A stretch of 64,000 nt of DNA from RGIG6919 sp045531905 (GCA_045531905.1 JAZSEY010000028.1:1-64000); one strand, 5' to 3'; numbered from the stretch's first letter, positions 16,138-25,628 are shown. A program made the numbers and translations. The notes: generated by a model from the sequence alone, not told the origin.

Positions 16138-16917
16138 TTGCTGCAGGATATGATATTAGCGATTGATGTAGGAAATACCAATATAACCATAGGTGTATTT
16201 AAGGGAAATGATATTTTAGGAACATTTCGTATGACAACTAAGCTTCCTAGAACATCAGATGAATATGGCATATTTCTTGTGAATCTGTTGCACAAAAGAG
16301 ATATGAAGGTAGGAGAAATTAAAGATGTTATTATTGCATCTGTAGTACCAAATGTGATGCATTCGCTCACAAGTGGAATTATTAAGTATTTGAATTGTAC
16401 TCCTATTATTGTTGGACCTGGAATCAAGACTGGAATCAAAATCATGACAGATAATCCAAGAGAATTGGGTGCTGATAGAATTGTAGATGCAGTTGCTGCA
16501 TACGAGCTTTATGGTGGTCCGGTATTGGTAATCGATTTCGGTACTGCCACAACTCATGATTTAGTCATGGGGGATGGAAGTTTTGTTGCAGGCGTGACTT
16601 CTCCGGGTATTCGTACTTCGGCAAACGCTTTATGGAGCAATGCTGCAAAATTGCCAGAGATTGAAATTAAAAAGCCGGATTCAATTTTGGCTAAGAATAC
16701 TATAACAAGTATGCAGGCCGGTTTATTCTATGCTACAGTTGGTCAGACGGAATATATTGTCAACAAGATTCGTGAAGAGGCAAAACTGGAAAACATGAAG
16801 GTTGTTGCCACCGGTGGTTTGGGTAATATCATTGCGCAAGAGACAAAATCCATCGAAGTGTATGATCCGGATTTGACTTTACGAGGATTGAAATTAATTT
16901 ATGATAAACAACAGTAA
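16138..16917 (+). CDS. coaX: Type III pantothenate kinase
   Basis: Phosphorylates pantothenate, the first step of coenzyme A synthesis. It belongs to the ASKHA-fold CoaX class. Motifs visible are DVGNTNI near the start, the DRIVDAVAAYE segment, VIDFGTATTHD and GVTSPGIRTSANAL. The family usually begins at the equivalent of ATG 16150 (MILAIDVGN). A TTG at 16138 has the better-placed GGAAGG site (16128-16133) and is used here, giving 259 residues; either start is possible. The stop overlaps the first possible ATG of the next gene. Confidence 0.93.
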   Translation: MLQDMILAIDVGNTNITIGVFKGNDILGTFRMTTKLPRTSDEYGIFLVNLLHKRDMKVGEIKDVIIASVVPNVMHSLTSGIIKYLNCTPIIVGPGIKTGIKIMTDNPRELGADRIVDAVAAYELYGGPVLVIDFGTATTHDLVMGDGSFVAGVTSPGIRTSANALWSNAAKLPEIEIKKPDSILAKNTITSMQAGLFYATVGQTEYIVNKIREEAKLENMKVVATGGLGNIIAQETKSIEVYDPDLTLRGLKLIYDKQQ

Positions 16918-16934
16918 TGAAAAGTGAGGATGCT

Positions 16935-17894
16935 ATGCTGACACTTGGAAATATGGAACTGAAGGATAAATTAATATTAGCGCCAATGGCAGGGATTACA
17001 GACCTGCCATTTCGTTTGTTGTGCAAAGAAATGGGTTGTGACATTTTTTATACAGAAATGGTAAGTGCAAAGGCTATTTATTATAAAAATAAGAACACGG
17101 AGCCACTGTTGCAGATAGAAAAACAAGAACATCCAATTGGTGTGCAGTTGTTTGGTTCAGAACCGGAACTAATGGGTGAGATGGCGTTGTTGGTGGAAGA
17201 AAGAGGCTTTGATTTTATTGATGTGAACATGGGATGTCCTGTGCCGAAGATAGTCAATAACAACGAGGGTTCTGCTTTGATGAAACAGCCGGAATTGGTG
17301 GGGCAAATTGTTCACGAAATGGTAAAAAGGGTTCATGTGCCAGTTACTATCAAAATCAGAAAGGGCTTTGATGACACTCATGTGAATGCGCCAGAAATTG
17401 CGAAAATTGCAGAAGCAAATGGTGCATCTGCAGTGGCAGTACATGGCCGTACCCGTATGCAATATTATAGCGGTGAGGCAGACTGGGATATCATAAGACA
17501 GGTGAAGGAAGCTGTTTCCATTCCGGTCATTGGCAATGGTGATTTGAAAACACCACAGGATGTGTTGCAGATGAAAGAACAGACCGGATGTGATGCCTTT
17601 ATGATTGGTCGAGGGGCAAAGGGAAATCCTTGGATTTTTAAGGAATTAAAATCGTATTTTGAGACCGGGGTTATTCCTGACAGACCAGGCCTTTTGGAAG
17701 TGGCAGATATGATGCTTCGACATTTGAATTTGATGGTGCAGTATAAAGGTGAGTATGCTGCAGTTCATGAAATGCGGAAACATATTGCATGGTATACTGC
17801 AGGTTTGCACGATTCTGCCAGACTCAGAAATGAGATTAATCAGATAGAAGAATATGAAGAATTAGTTGCCAGAATTGAAACCTTTAAAGAGTAA
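16935..17894 (+). CDS. dusB: tRNA-dihydrouridine synthase
   Basis: A 319-residue flavoenzyme that reduces uridine to dihydrouridine in tRNA D loops. Motifs in order: LAPMAGITDLPFR, NMGCPVPKIV with the catalytic cysteine, TIKIRKGFD, HGRTRMQYYSGEADW, IGNGD and IGRGAKGNPW (FMN phosphate binding). It fits the DusB group common in Firmicutes. ATG 16935 is preferred because GAGG lies just upstream; the ATG at 16917 overlaps the coaX stop and has no such site. Confidence 0.93.
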   Translation: MLTLGNMELKDKLILAPMAGITDLPFRLLCKEMGCDIFYTEMVSAKAIYYKNKNTEPLLQIEKQEHPIGVQLFGSEPELMGEMALLVEERGFDFIDVNMGCPVPKIVNNNEGSALMKQPELVGQIVHEMVKRVHVPVTIKIRKGFDDTHVNAPEIAKIAEANGASAVAVHGRTRMQYYSGEADWDIIRQVKEAVSIPVIGNGDLKTPQDVLQMKEQTGCDAFMIGRGAKGNPWIFKELKSYFETGVIPDRPGLLEVADMMLRHLNLMVQYKGEYAAVHEMRKHIAWYTAGLHDSARLRNEINQIEEYEELVARIETFKE

Positions 17895-17992
17895 GAGAAT
17901 ATTCTTTTTTTGTTAAAATATAGTTAAATAATCTTCTGAAATTCATGTATGCTACATATATATAGTAGAGTAGCACATGAGGGAGAGAAACT

Positions 17993-18898
17993 ATGCAACC
18001 GGATTACGTGAGAATTCAATTAGAGCAAGCATCCGATAGACAAGCATGGAAGCGATTTTTGCCGGACCGCTTGTTGTATTGGCTGTGTTATCGTCCTTCT
18101 AAAATGACAGTTGGTGTGGAAGAACTAGGAGACTTTCAAGGGTTAAAAGTAGAATTGCCATTTACCATACATGAACTTTCCAAATGTAATCAAGATTGGT
18201 TTTGTAAGTATCTTTCTTATCTTGGGGAACATTATGGGATTGGTGAATCGGCATGTTTTATGGATCCAGCCATTCAGGAACATTTCCAGATTGAAGAAGA
18301 ATCCTATGAAAAATATCTGAAAATGTTGTTGTTGAAAGAAACTGTCAACAGAATGCTACATAAGCGTTGTATAACATATAGACAGGCTCGTTTTGTGGTT
18401 GTGGATGATGGTAGTAAACAGGCAGAATATGTGATTGCAGATTTGGCTAAGGATGCCAATTATATGACGGTGATTACCGATAGGGCGGATGCGTTACAGC
18501 GTGTTGCGGATTCGATATTTTTAGAACAGGGACTGGCAATCACTATGATGTCTGAAAAAGATTTGGTGGAATTAAAAGGTGACGTCATTATCAACCTTAT
18601 TTCGGATAAGGAAAAAATAACTACACGGATTGTCGGTGCTTGTGATTTGTTTGATTTTGGATATACTGATCAGAAAGCGTTGCGACTAAACCAAATGAAT
18701 TCGCAAATGCATATATTCCATACTGTGAAAATTAAGAGTATGAGCGATGTAATTGCATTAACGCAGTTATCCCAGATATTCTATTATAAAGATAGAGCGT
18801 TTCAAGGCTTTGTAAATGGTCGTTATGATTCAGAATTGGGTGTTCTTTTTAGTCAGCTTTGGGATAGTAGTTTTATAGAAATGGTAAAGGTATATTAA
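17993..18898 (+). CDS. Unrecognised 301-residue protein
   Basis: No named family was recognised. The protein is soluble, with no signal peptide or membrane helix. The first 130 residues are mostly helical and contain an aromatic-rich segment (LLYWLCYRPSK). From about residue 140 there is an alternating strand-helix region beginning ARFVVVDDGS that resembles a Rossmann-like fold, with a second strand at MTVITDR and a third at VIINLI, without a clear glycine-rich dinucleotide loop. GGGAGAG lies before the ATG. Its last codons form the left arm of a terminator. Confidence 0.6.
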   Translation: MQPDYVRIQLEQASDRQAWKRFLPDRLLYWLCYRPSKMTVGVEELGDFQGLKVELPFTIHELSKCNQDWFCKYLSYLGEHYGIGESACFMDPAIQEHFQIEEESYEKYLKMLLLKETVNRMLHKRCITYRQARFVVVDDGSKQAEYVIADLAKDANYMTVITDRADALQRVADSIFLEQGLAITMMSEKDLVELKGDVIINLISDKEKITTRIVGACDLFDFGYTDQKALRLNQMNSQMHIFHTVKIKSMSDVIALTQLSQIFYYKDRAFQGFVNGRYDSELGVLFSQLWDSSFIEMVKVY

Positions 18899-18920
18899 TG
18901 AAAATACCTTTACCTTTTTT
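18883..18920 (+). terminator. Terminator overlapping the end of the preceding gene
   Basis: GGTAAAGGTAT (18883-18893) pairs perfectly with ATACCTTTACC (18904-18914), followed by six T. The left arm encodes the last residues of the upstream protein. Confidence 0.88.
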
Positions 18921-18921
18921 C

Positions 18922-18950
18922 TTTACATTTCAGGTGGTTTTTTTTATAAT
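18922..18950 (+). promoter_or_regulatory. Predicted promoter of the nitroreductase gene
   Basis: TTTACA (18922-18927), a 17-base spacer and TATAAT (18945-18950). A small AGCTGCT/AGCAGT hairpin lies in the leader at about 18991-19006. Confidence 0.55.
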
Positions 18951-19015
18951 TATCATGCAGTAGTTTGCAATGAATACATAAGAAGGAGGAAGCTGCTAAA
19001 AGCAGTGAAGGAAAT

Positions 19016-19564
19016 ATGGAAGCAATAGAATGTTTAAAAACAAGAAGAAGTGTTAGAAAGTTTGCTGAGGGTATGGTTCCAAAGGATGTGTTGGAGCAGA
19101 TTGTAGAGGCAGCGTCATTTGCCCCTTCATGGAAGAATACACAGGTAGTCCGTTATACGGTAGTTGAAAATGTAGATACGATTCAGAAAATTTGTGATGA
19201 GGCATTGTTGGATTTTGCGTTAAATCAAAAAACTGTTGGACGTGCCACACAATTAGTGGTAGTATCAGCAGTGGAAAAAAGATGCGGATACGAAAAGGAT
19301 GGCTCCTTCTCCACATCAAAGGGTGATGGATGGGAGATGTTTGATGCAGGTATTGCGACTCAGACATTTTGTCTTGCAGCTCACGCAATGGGAGTAGGTT
19401 CCGTTATCATGGGTATTTTTGATGAACACAAGTTAGGTCAAATTGTTGGTTTGCCTGAAGGTCAGAAGGCAATGGCGTTATTAGCGATTGGTTATCCTGC
19501 TTTTACACCAGATACACCACCTCGCAAGTCAGTAGCAGATTTGTTGACAATTAAAGAGGCATAA
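19016..19564 (+). CDS. Nitroreductase family flavoprotein
   Basis: A 182-residue FMN-dependent oxidoreductase of the nitroreductase fold, acting as a dimer. Signatures are the CLKTRRSVRKF N terminus that binds FMN phosphate, the AASFAPSWKNTQ helix and the C-terminal AIGYPAFTPDTPPRKS loop. The physiological substrate is not evident; many Clostridial homologues reduce quinones or nitro compounds. AAGGAA precedes the ATG at short distance, with a stronger GGAGGA farther upstream separated by a small hairpin. Confidence 0.87.
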   Translation: MEAIECLKTRRSVRKFAEGMVPKDVLEQIVEAASFAPSWKNTQVVRYTVVENVDTIQKICDEALLDFALNQKTVGRATQLVVVSAVEKRCGYEKDGSFSTSKGDGWEMFDAGIATQTFCLAAHAMGVGSVIMGIFDEHKLGQIVGLPEGQKAMALLAIGYPAFTPDTPPRKSVADLLTIKEA

Positions 19565-19606
19565 TCAACTGATACAATATAGGATAAACGTTGATGGAGG
19601 CACAAC

Positions 19607-20821
19607 ATGCAACAAAAGGGTAGAACAGAACAGATATTGGATAGATTGGAATCAATGATTGTGAACGCACAGGGAGCCTTGCCACCTGGTAAGATTTCTA
19701 TTCCAAAGGATGAGGCCCTGCTTTTGGTTCAAGAGCTTACAATGACCATGCAGCAGGAGTTAAAACAATATCGTGAAATAACAGATAAGCGTGCAAAAAT
19801 TATCAGAGAGGCACAAAAGGAAGCGGATGATATTATCTATGAAGCAGAACAAAGTGCCAGTCGCATTCGTGTCAGCGGCAGAAAGACAGGGGTGGCACCT
19901 GTCAGAATGCTGGATTTGAAGGAAGAAGAAAGAAGAGCGCTTGATAGTGCGAATGAAATATATGCAGCATCTTTGATTTACACAGACGAGATGATGGCAG
20001 AGATGGAGGGCGTGATTGCGGATGCATATGAAAAGATTTCTTCCAGTTACGAGCGAACCATACGAGATTTGAAACAAAAAAGCGAAATTATCGCAGCGAA
20101 TAGAAGAGAGTTGATGGAAGACCTCCGTTCTTTGGAAAAAGAGGATAGATATCAACAGATTTTGGAAATTGGTCAATTGCTATCGGAAGAACTTTATATT
20201 GCAAGAAAACATGTACAGAGTGAGGAAGAGTATAATAAAGTGCAGCTACAGTTTAATCTGTCTAGTGAAGATGCACAAAACGACCAGGAAGAAGATTCTG
20301 CTCAGATGAATTTACCTTTGGACGAGATGACTGCTGAACCAGAACAGGACGAGGCGGCCGTTAGCGAAGAAGAGATATCAGAAGTAAGTGATACTTCTGA
20401 GGAGATGGATACAGAAACAGAGGAAGCATTACAAGAGGTAACTTCTGAGCAAGAAGAAACGGAAGAAATAGACGAAATAGAAGAGCCTGTAGAAGAGGAA
20501 AAACCGGAAGAGCCAACATTTTCTGAATCTGTGATTGGTGCAATGCAAAGAGCTGCAAAGATTGCAGTACATGGCATAGATGAGGAGGAAGAAGCAAGAT
20601 TAGAGGAAGAACGGGCTGCTCGTCATAGAGCATATTTGGAGACTCACGAGGATCCGGTGGTAGCCATGGCGTTAGATGAGAGAAGAGAAATGCGTTATAG
20701 ACATGAAGATGTAGATGAGGAGATTCTTAGCGCTTCCGTTCGATTCTCTCCTACAACAGAACTTCCAGTAAAAGAAACAAGAAAGGCAACAGACATTCCG
20801 ATTATTCGTTTTGAAGATTAG
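19607..20821 (+). CDS. Coiled-coil protein with long acidic domain
   Basis: A 404-residue protein of unrecognised function. Residues 1 to about 215 are helical and charged, with coiled-coil heptads and an ATPase-stalk-like KEADDIIYEAEQSA stretch. Residues 220-310 are an acidic, Glu-rich low-complexity region, followed by a short helix with SVIGAMQRAAKIA and a mixed tail. There is no membrane helix. The layout recalls DivIVA-like or scaffolding proteins, an analogy only. It precedes the thioesterase and typA genes on the same strand. Confidence 0.55.
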   Translation: MQQKGRTEQILDRLESMIVNAQGALPPGKISIPKDEALLLVQELTMTMQQELKQYREITDKRAKIIREAQKEADDIIYEAEQSASRIRVSGRKTGVAPVRMLDLKEEERRALDSANEIYAASLIYTDEMMAEMEGVIADAYEKISSSYERTIRDLKQKSEIIAANRRELMEDLRSLEKEDRYQQILEIGQLLSEELYIARKHVQSEEEYNKVQLQFNLSSEDAQNDQEEDSAQMNLPLDEMTAEPEQDEAAVSEEEISEVSDTSEEMDTETEEALQEVTSEQEETEEIDEIEEPVEEEKPEEPTFSESVIGAMQRAAKIAVHGIDEEEEARLEEERAARHRAYLETHEDPVVAMALDERREMRYRHEDVDEEILSASVRFSPTTELPVKETRKATDIPIIRFED

Positions 20822-20839
20822 AATGGCTAGGTAAATAAC

Positions 20840-21277
20840 ATGCAGTTTGAACCATACAGAAGAACCGTACACTATTATGAAACCGATCAGATGGGTATCG
20901 TGCATCATTCTAACTATATTAGGTGGTTAGAAGAGAGCCGAATGGATTTGATGAGACAGATTGGTGTGGATTATAACGAAATGGAAGATTTGGGAATTAT
21001 CGTTCCGGTACTTGGAGTGCAATGCACGTATCGTGTCGTTACAAAGTTCAATGATACTGTTTTGATTATTCCTAAGATTGAAAAGGTTTCTGCCGTTAAA
21101 TTTGTCATTACCTATCGCATCGTAGATGCCAAAACAGGTGAATTGCATAACACAGCAGAGACACAACATTGTTTTTTAGGAAAAGATTTTAAACCACTAT
21201 TCTTAAAGAAGGATTTTCCTGATATTTATAAAAAATTCAAGGATTTAGAAGGAGTTACTTTATATGAAGACAACTAG
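20840..21277 (+). CDS. Acyl-CoA thioesterase, YbgC/FadM-like (4HBT fold)
   Basis: A 145-residue hotdog-fold thioesterase. The catalytic motif YYETDQMGIVHHSNYIRWLE near residue 12 contains the Asp and the substrate-facing His-His pair. These enzymes hydrolyse acyl-CoA or acyl-carrier thioesters; the chain length preferred is not evident. The gene overlaps the start of typA by 14 bases, so the two are probably translationally coupled. Confidence 0.85.
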   Translation: MQFEPYRRTVHYYETDQMGIVHHSNYIRWLEESRMDLMRQIGVDYNEMEDLGIIVPVLGVQCTYRVVTKFNDTVLIIPKIEKVSAVKFVITYRIVDAKTGELHNTAETQHCFLGKDFKPLFLKKDFPDIYKKFKDLEGVTLYEDN

Positions 21278-23099
21278 AGATGACATACGTAACGTAGCAA
21301 TTATCGCCCATGTAGACCATGGTAAAACAACTTTAGTAGATGAATTGTTAAAACAGAGTGGCGTGTTCCGAGAGAATCAGGAGGTTGCTGAGCGTGTCAT
21401 GGATTCCAATGACATTGAACGTGAACGAGGCATCACAATTTTGTCTAAGAATACAGCGGTAAGTTATAATGGTACTAAAATCAATATTATTGATACTCCG
21501 GGACATGCGGATTTCGGTGGTGAGGTTGAGCGTGTCTTAAAAATGGTGAATGGAGTTATTTTGGTAGTAGATGCGTTTGAAGGTGCTATGCCACAGACCA
21601 AGTTTGTATTGAAAAAAGCCTTGGAGATGGAACTGCATGTAATTGTCTGTGTGAATAAGATTGACAGACCAGAAGCGAGAGTGGCAGAAGTAGAAGATGA
21701 AGTATTGGAACTTCTGTTGGAATTAGATGCTACAGAGGAGCAGCTTGACTGCCCATTTGTGTACGCTTCAGCAAAGGCGGGAATTGCCACAAAGGATATT
21801 GCAGAAGAAGGCACAGATATGAAGCCTTTATTTGATACCATCATTGATTATATTCCTGGACCGGAAGGTGATATGGATGCAGATCCACAGGTGCTTATCA
21901 GCACAATTGATTATAACGAATATGTGGGTCGTATCGGTGTGGGAAAAATTGAAAATGGAACTTTGAAAGTAAATCAAGAAGTTTTGTTAGTGAATGCTCA
22001 TGATGACAGCAAGATGAAAAAAGTGAAGATTGGAAAACTGTATGAGTTTGAAGGTCTTGAAAAAGTAGAAGTAAATGAAGCAGGTGTAGGTTCTATTGTG
22101 GCGATATCCGGTATTCCGGAGATTCATATTGGAGATACTTTATGTGCAACGGACAATCCACAACCGATTCCGTTCCAGAAGATTTCTGAGCCAACTATAT
22201 CCATGCATTTTATGGTAAATGATTCGCCACTTGCAGGTAAGGAAGGTAAGTTTGTAACCTCCAGACATTTGCGTGACCGCTTATTTAAGGAATTGAATAC
22301 AGATGTATCCCTTCGCGTAGAGGAGACAGATACGACAGAGGCATTCAAAGTATCCGGAAGAGGCGAGTTACACCTTTCTGTCCTGATTGAAAATATGCGT
22401 CGTGAGGGCTTTGAGTTTGCTGTTAGTAAGGCTGAGGTTATCTATAAAGAAGATGAACGCGGCAAGAAACTGGAGCCGATGGAAATTGCATATATTGATG
22501 TGCCAGATGAGTTTTCCGGTACCGTTATCAATATGTTAAATGAACGAAAGGGTGAACTGCAGGGAATGGCACCAAGTAATGATGGTACAACCCGATTGGA
22601 GTTTGGTATCCCTGCCAGAGGTTTGATTGGTTTCCGCGGACACTTTATGACAGCTACAAAAGGAACCGGTATTATCAATACTATATTTGATGGATATGCA
22701 CCATATAAAGGCGATTTGGCATATAGAAAACAGGGTTCGTTAATTGCTTTTGAATCCGGTGAAACAGTCACATATGGTCTGTTTAATGCACAGGAAAGAG
22801 GAACATTATTTGTTGGTCCTGGCGAAAAAGTGTATGGTGGTATGGTAGTTGGTGAAAATGGTCGTGGTGAAGACATAGAGTTAAATGTATGTAAGAAAAA
22901 ACAGTTGACCAATACCCGTGCTTCTGGTTCAGACGAAGCGTTAAAACTGACACCACCAAAGGTGTTAAGCTTGGAGCAATCATTAGAGTTTATCGATACA
23001 GATGAATTGTTGGAAATCACACCACAAAGTATCCGTATCAGAAAGAAAATATTAGACCCAACACTTCGTATGCGTGCGAAGCGAAACGCAGGTCAGTAA
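21264..23099 (+). CDS. typA: Ribosome-binding GTPase TypA/BipA
   Basis: A 611-residue translational GTPase related to EF-G. It has G1 AHVDHGKTT, the switch element ERERGITILSKN, G3 DTPGHADF and G4 NKID, then domain II, the EF-G-like domains III and V, and a basic C-terminal domain with the RAKRNA end. It assists ribosome assembly and translation under stress. The ATG lies inside the end of the preceding gene, with GAAGGAG upstream. A strong terminator follows. Confidence 0.97.
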   Translation: MKTTRDDIRNVAIIAHVDHGKTTLVDELLKQSGVFRENQEVAERVMDSNDIERERGITILSKNTAVSYNGTKINIIDTPGHADFGGEVERVLKMVNGVILVVDAFEGAMPQTKFVLKKALEMELHVIVCVNKIDRPEARVAEVEDEVLELLLELDATEEQLDCPFVYASAKAGIATKDIAEEGTDMKPLFDTIIDYIPGPEGDMDADPQVLISTIDYNEYVGRIGVGKIENGTLKVNQEVLLVNAHDDSKMKKVKIGKLYEFEGLEKVEVNEAGVGSIVAISGIPEIHIGDTLCATDNPQPIPFQKISEPTISMHFMVNDSPLAGKEGKFVTSRHLRDRLFKELNTDVSLRVEETDTTEAFKVSGRGELHLSVLIENMRREGFEFAVSKAEVIYKEDERGKKLEPMEIAYIDVPDEFSGTVINMLNERKGELQGMAPSNDGTTRLEFGIPARGLIGFRGHFMTATKGTGIINTIFDGYAPYKGDLAYRKQGSLIAFESGETVTYGLFNAQERGTLFVGPGEKVYGGMVVGENGRGEDIELNVCKKKQLTNTRASGSDEALKLTPPKVLSLEQSLEFIDTDELLEITPQSIRIRKKILDPTLRMRAKRNAGQ

Positions 23100-23102
23100 A
23101 TT

Positions 23103-23138
23103 AAAAAATCCGGATAGCGTAAGCTATTCGGATTTTTT
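23103..23138. terminator. Bidirectional terminator after typA
   Basis: AAAAAATCCGGATAGC and GCTATTCGGATTTTTT form a 16-bp stem with one G-T pair and a GTAA loop. It serves typA and the convergent membrane-protein gene. Confidence 0.93.
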
Positions 23139-23735
23139 GTGATAAGATGCAATATGCTTTATGAGATCTCGACACCATAATAATAAATAAAGAATAATAG
23201 CAAGTATGCTGGCTACGAGAAATACTTTTGTAATACCAAGACGGGTTTTAGGATAGTCAGTTTCATTTAAAAGAAATGGATGCAACATAGATTCCATGTT
23301 GGAATAAGAGATTCCTGTGTCATTTGCCAGGCGACTTGCGATATTTTCTAAAGAGCCGTCCTGCTTGGTGATTTTGCAATTGCAAGTGTAATTATTTAGT
23401 TTTGTTGCCCCAGATATGTTATTCACCAGAACTAATATATACCGTTGTGTCAAGTTGTTATTTGTCATGGCACTAGGTAGAATATAGTAATAATAAGCTC
23501 CGGTCTTTGCGCCATCACGATAATAATCATAACCTGTATAGTAGAGAGTATCGAATGTGAGAGATACCAGATTATGACGATTTAACGCTTCAGGCTGTAT
23601 CGTGGTAATATCGACCTGTGTTGTCTCTATGGAATCGGGAATATGATATTTATTTAATAAAAGTCCATAGATGCCTATCAAAACTAAAATGAAAAGCCCG
23701 GATAGTACAATGGAAAATAGTTGTTTGTTTTTCAT
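23124..23735 (-). CDS. Membrane protein with external domain between two helices
   Basis: A 203-residue protein of unrecognised function. A membrane helix at about residues 7-27 and another at 168-186 flank an extracytoplasmic domain rich in Tyr and Asn (a run of four tyrosines after GAY near residue 81) with several cysteines, including a CNCK pair. A short basic tail follows. The topology would place about 140 residues outside the cell. Its stop lies in the shared terminator with typA, and GAGGTAACC precedes the start. Confidence 0.6.
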   Translation of the reverse strand: MKNKQLFSIVLSGLFILVLIGIYGLLLNKYHIPDSIETTQVDITTIQPEALNRHNLVSLTFDTLYYTGYDYYRDGAKTGAYYYYILPSAMTNNNLTQRYILVLVNNISGATKLNNYTCNCKITKQDGSLENIASRLANDTGISYSNMESMLHPFLLNETDYPKTRLGITKVFLVASILAIILYLLLWCRDLIKHIASYHKKSE

Positions 23736-23792
23736 GGTTACCTCACTTTATTTCGTGAGTATGAGTATAACAAATCCGTCATGGAATGTAAA

Positions 23793-23821
23793 TTGATTTC
23801 CCGTTAAAAAGATGGTATTAT
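23793..23821 (+). promoter_or_regulatory. Predicted promoter of the methyltransferase and hslO genes
   Basis: TTGATT (23793-23798), a 17-base spacer and TATTAT (23816-23821). Confidence 0.55.
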
Positions 23822-23857
23822 ATGTGACGTGATTATACGGTAATAGAGGTGAAAATG

Positions 23858-24649
23858 ATGGAAGCGTATACATCCTTTGCAGAAGTGTATGAGAGTTTCA
23901 TGGATAACATACCTTATGAAAAATGGTGTGATTATATCGTGGAACTATTAAAGGAATATGGCATTTGCGATGGTATTGTGGCAGAGCTTGGTTGTGGTAC
24001 CGGTTCGATGACAAGACTACTCAGTCAGGCTGGGTATGACATGATTGGTATCGACAATTCCATGGATATGTTGGATATTGCAAGAGAACACGAATATGAT
24101 GCAGAGGAACCTTGCGACAATGCATCGTCTTCCATTTTATATTTGTTGCAGGATATGCGGGAATTTGAATTGTATGGTACGGTTGCGGCAGTGGTAAGTG
24201 TATGTGACAGCGTGAATTACATTACCAATCCGGAGGATTTGCAACAGGTGTTTCGATTAGTCAATAATTATCTGGATCCGAATGGCCTGTTTGTTTTCGA
24301 TTTTCATCCTATGGAATATTATGAACGACAGTTGGCACAAAATACAATAGCCGAAGATAGAGAGAATATGAGCTTTATCTGGAATAATCAGTATGATTCG
24401 GAAACGCGCTTAAATGAATATGATTTAAGCTTGTTTGTGAAACGCGAGGATGGACTTTATGAAAAGTATGAGGAAACACATGTGCAGTATGGATATAGTG
24501 TTTCGGAAATGATAGAACTAGTAAAGGCGGCCGGCATGAAAGTGTTGCATGTATACGATGCCTTTACTAAAAATGAACCGAATGAGAACAGTGAGCGTGT
24601 ATATATTGTAGCCATGGAACAACCAGTTGCAGGAAAACAGTATATTTAA
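23858..24649 (+). CDS. Class I SAM-dependent methyltransferase
   Basis: A 264-residue methyltransferase. Motif I (AELGCGTGSMTRLL) that binds S-adenosylmethionine is near residue 43, the acidic residue of motif II is in GIDNSMDML, and motif IV is in VVSVCDSVNYI. The substrate is unknown; similar enzymes are common beside hslO in Lachnospiraceae. ATG 23858 and 23855 are both possible, with GAGGTG at 23846-23851; the in-frame GTG at 23849 lies inside that site. Confidence 0.85.
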   Translation: MEAYTSFAEVYESFMDNIPYEKWCDYIVELLKEYGICDGIVAELGCGTGSMTRLLSQAGYDMIGIDNSMDMLDIAREHEYDAEEPCDNASSSILYLLQDMREFELYGTVAAVVSVCDSVNYITNPEDLQQVFRLVNNYLDPNGLFVFDFHPMEYYERQLAQNTIAEDRENMSFIWNNQYDSETRLNEYDLSLFVKREDGLYEKYEETHVQYGYSVSEMIELVKAAGMKVLHVYDAFTKNEPNENSERVYIVAMEQPVAGKQYI

Positions 24650-24681
24650 GAAAATGATTGTGATAAAGAAGGAGTATAAAT

Positions 24682-25566
24682 ATGAGTGATTATATTATCA
24701 GAGGAACAGCGGCAGAAGGTCAGGTTAGATTTTTTGCAGCCTATACAAAGGATACAGTCGAGAAAGCAAGACAAATTCATAACACAAGTCCTGTAGCGAC
24801 TGCAGCGCTTGGAAGATTGTTGACAGGTGGAGCCATGATGGGAGCCATGTGTAAGAATGATTCTGATGTGTTGACTTTACAGATTCAGTGTAGTGGTCCG
24901 ATTGGTGGATTGACGGTTACATCTGATGCAAAGGCAAATGTAAAAGGATATGTGAACAATCCAGAAGTGATGTTGCCTCCAAATGCAAAGGGCAAGTTAG
25001 ATGTTGGCGGAGCATTAAATCTTGGTGTATTAAGTGTTATAAAAGATATCGGCTTGAAGGAACCGTATGTAGGTCAGACACATTTGGTGACAGGAGAAAT
25101 TGCAGAGGATTTAACGAATTATTTTGCAACCAGTGAACAGATTCCAACAGCAGTGGCACTTGGTGTGTTGATGGAAAAGGATAACACTGTAAAACAGGCA
25201 GGTGGATTTATTATCCAAATGCTTCCGGATGGTGAGGCCCCTGTAGATATGGACAGACTTGCAGATTTGTTGGAGGAGAGACTGGCGAATTTCTCTGCGA
25301 TTACTACCTTATTGGATCAGGGCGTAACGCCGGAACAGATGATGGAGCAGTTGTTTGAGGGTTATGATGTAGAAATTATGGACAAGATGCCAACAGGTTA
25401 TAACTGTAATTGCTCTAAGGAAAGAGTATACAAGGCGGTGGCAAGTATCGGCAAGAAAGATTTACAGGAAATGATTGATAAAGGGGAACCGATAGAAGTA
25501 AACTGTCATTTCTGCGGTAGTCATTATCTGTTTGATGTGGAAGAATTGAAAGCGATGTTACAATAA
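24682..25566 (+). CDS. hslO: Redox-regulated chaperone Hsp33
   Basis: A 294-residue holdase chaperone activated by oxidation. The N-terminal domain starts DYIIRGTAAEGQVRFFA; the C-terminal redox switch has the zinc-binding CNC (near residue 238) and CHFC (near residue 272) pairs. Under oxidative stress these four cysteines release zinc and expose the client-binding surface. AAGGAG precedes the ATG; it probably shares a transcript with the methyltransferase. Confidence 0.96.
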   Translation: MSDYIIRGTAAEGQVRFFAAYTKDTVEKARQIHNTSPVATAALGRLLTGGAMMGAMCKNDSDVLTLQIQCSGPIGGLTVTSDAKANVKGYVNNPEVMLPPNAKGKLDVGGALNLGVLSVIKDIGLKEPYVGQTHLVTGEIAEDLTNYFATSEQIPTAVALGVLMEKDNTVKQAGGFIIQMLPDGEAPVDMDRLADLLEERLANFSAITTLLDQGVTPEQMMEQLFEGYDVEIMDKMPTGYNCNCSKERVYKAVASIGKKDLQEMIDKGEPIEVNCHFCGSHYLFDVEELKAMLQ

Positions 25567-25586
25567 TTGTAATAGGGTATAATAAA

Positions 25587-25612
25587 TGGCACATGCAAAA
25601 TCGCATGTGCCA
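25587..25612. terminator. Terminator after hslO
   Basis: TGGCACATGC and GCATGTGCCA form a perfect 10-bp stem with a 6-base loop. The T run is interrupted by a C (TTCTTT). It lies between convergent genes. Confidence 0.8.
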
Positions 25613-25628
25613 TTCTTTATGTTGTATT

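Noticed and set aside
22442..23020. 192-codon minus-strand frame inside typA
   Set aside because: It is the complement of a strongly conserved GTPase gene, has no ribosome binding site and its product resembles nothing.
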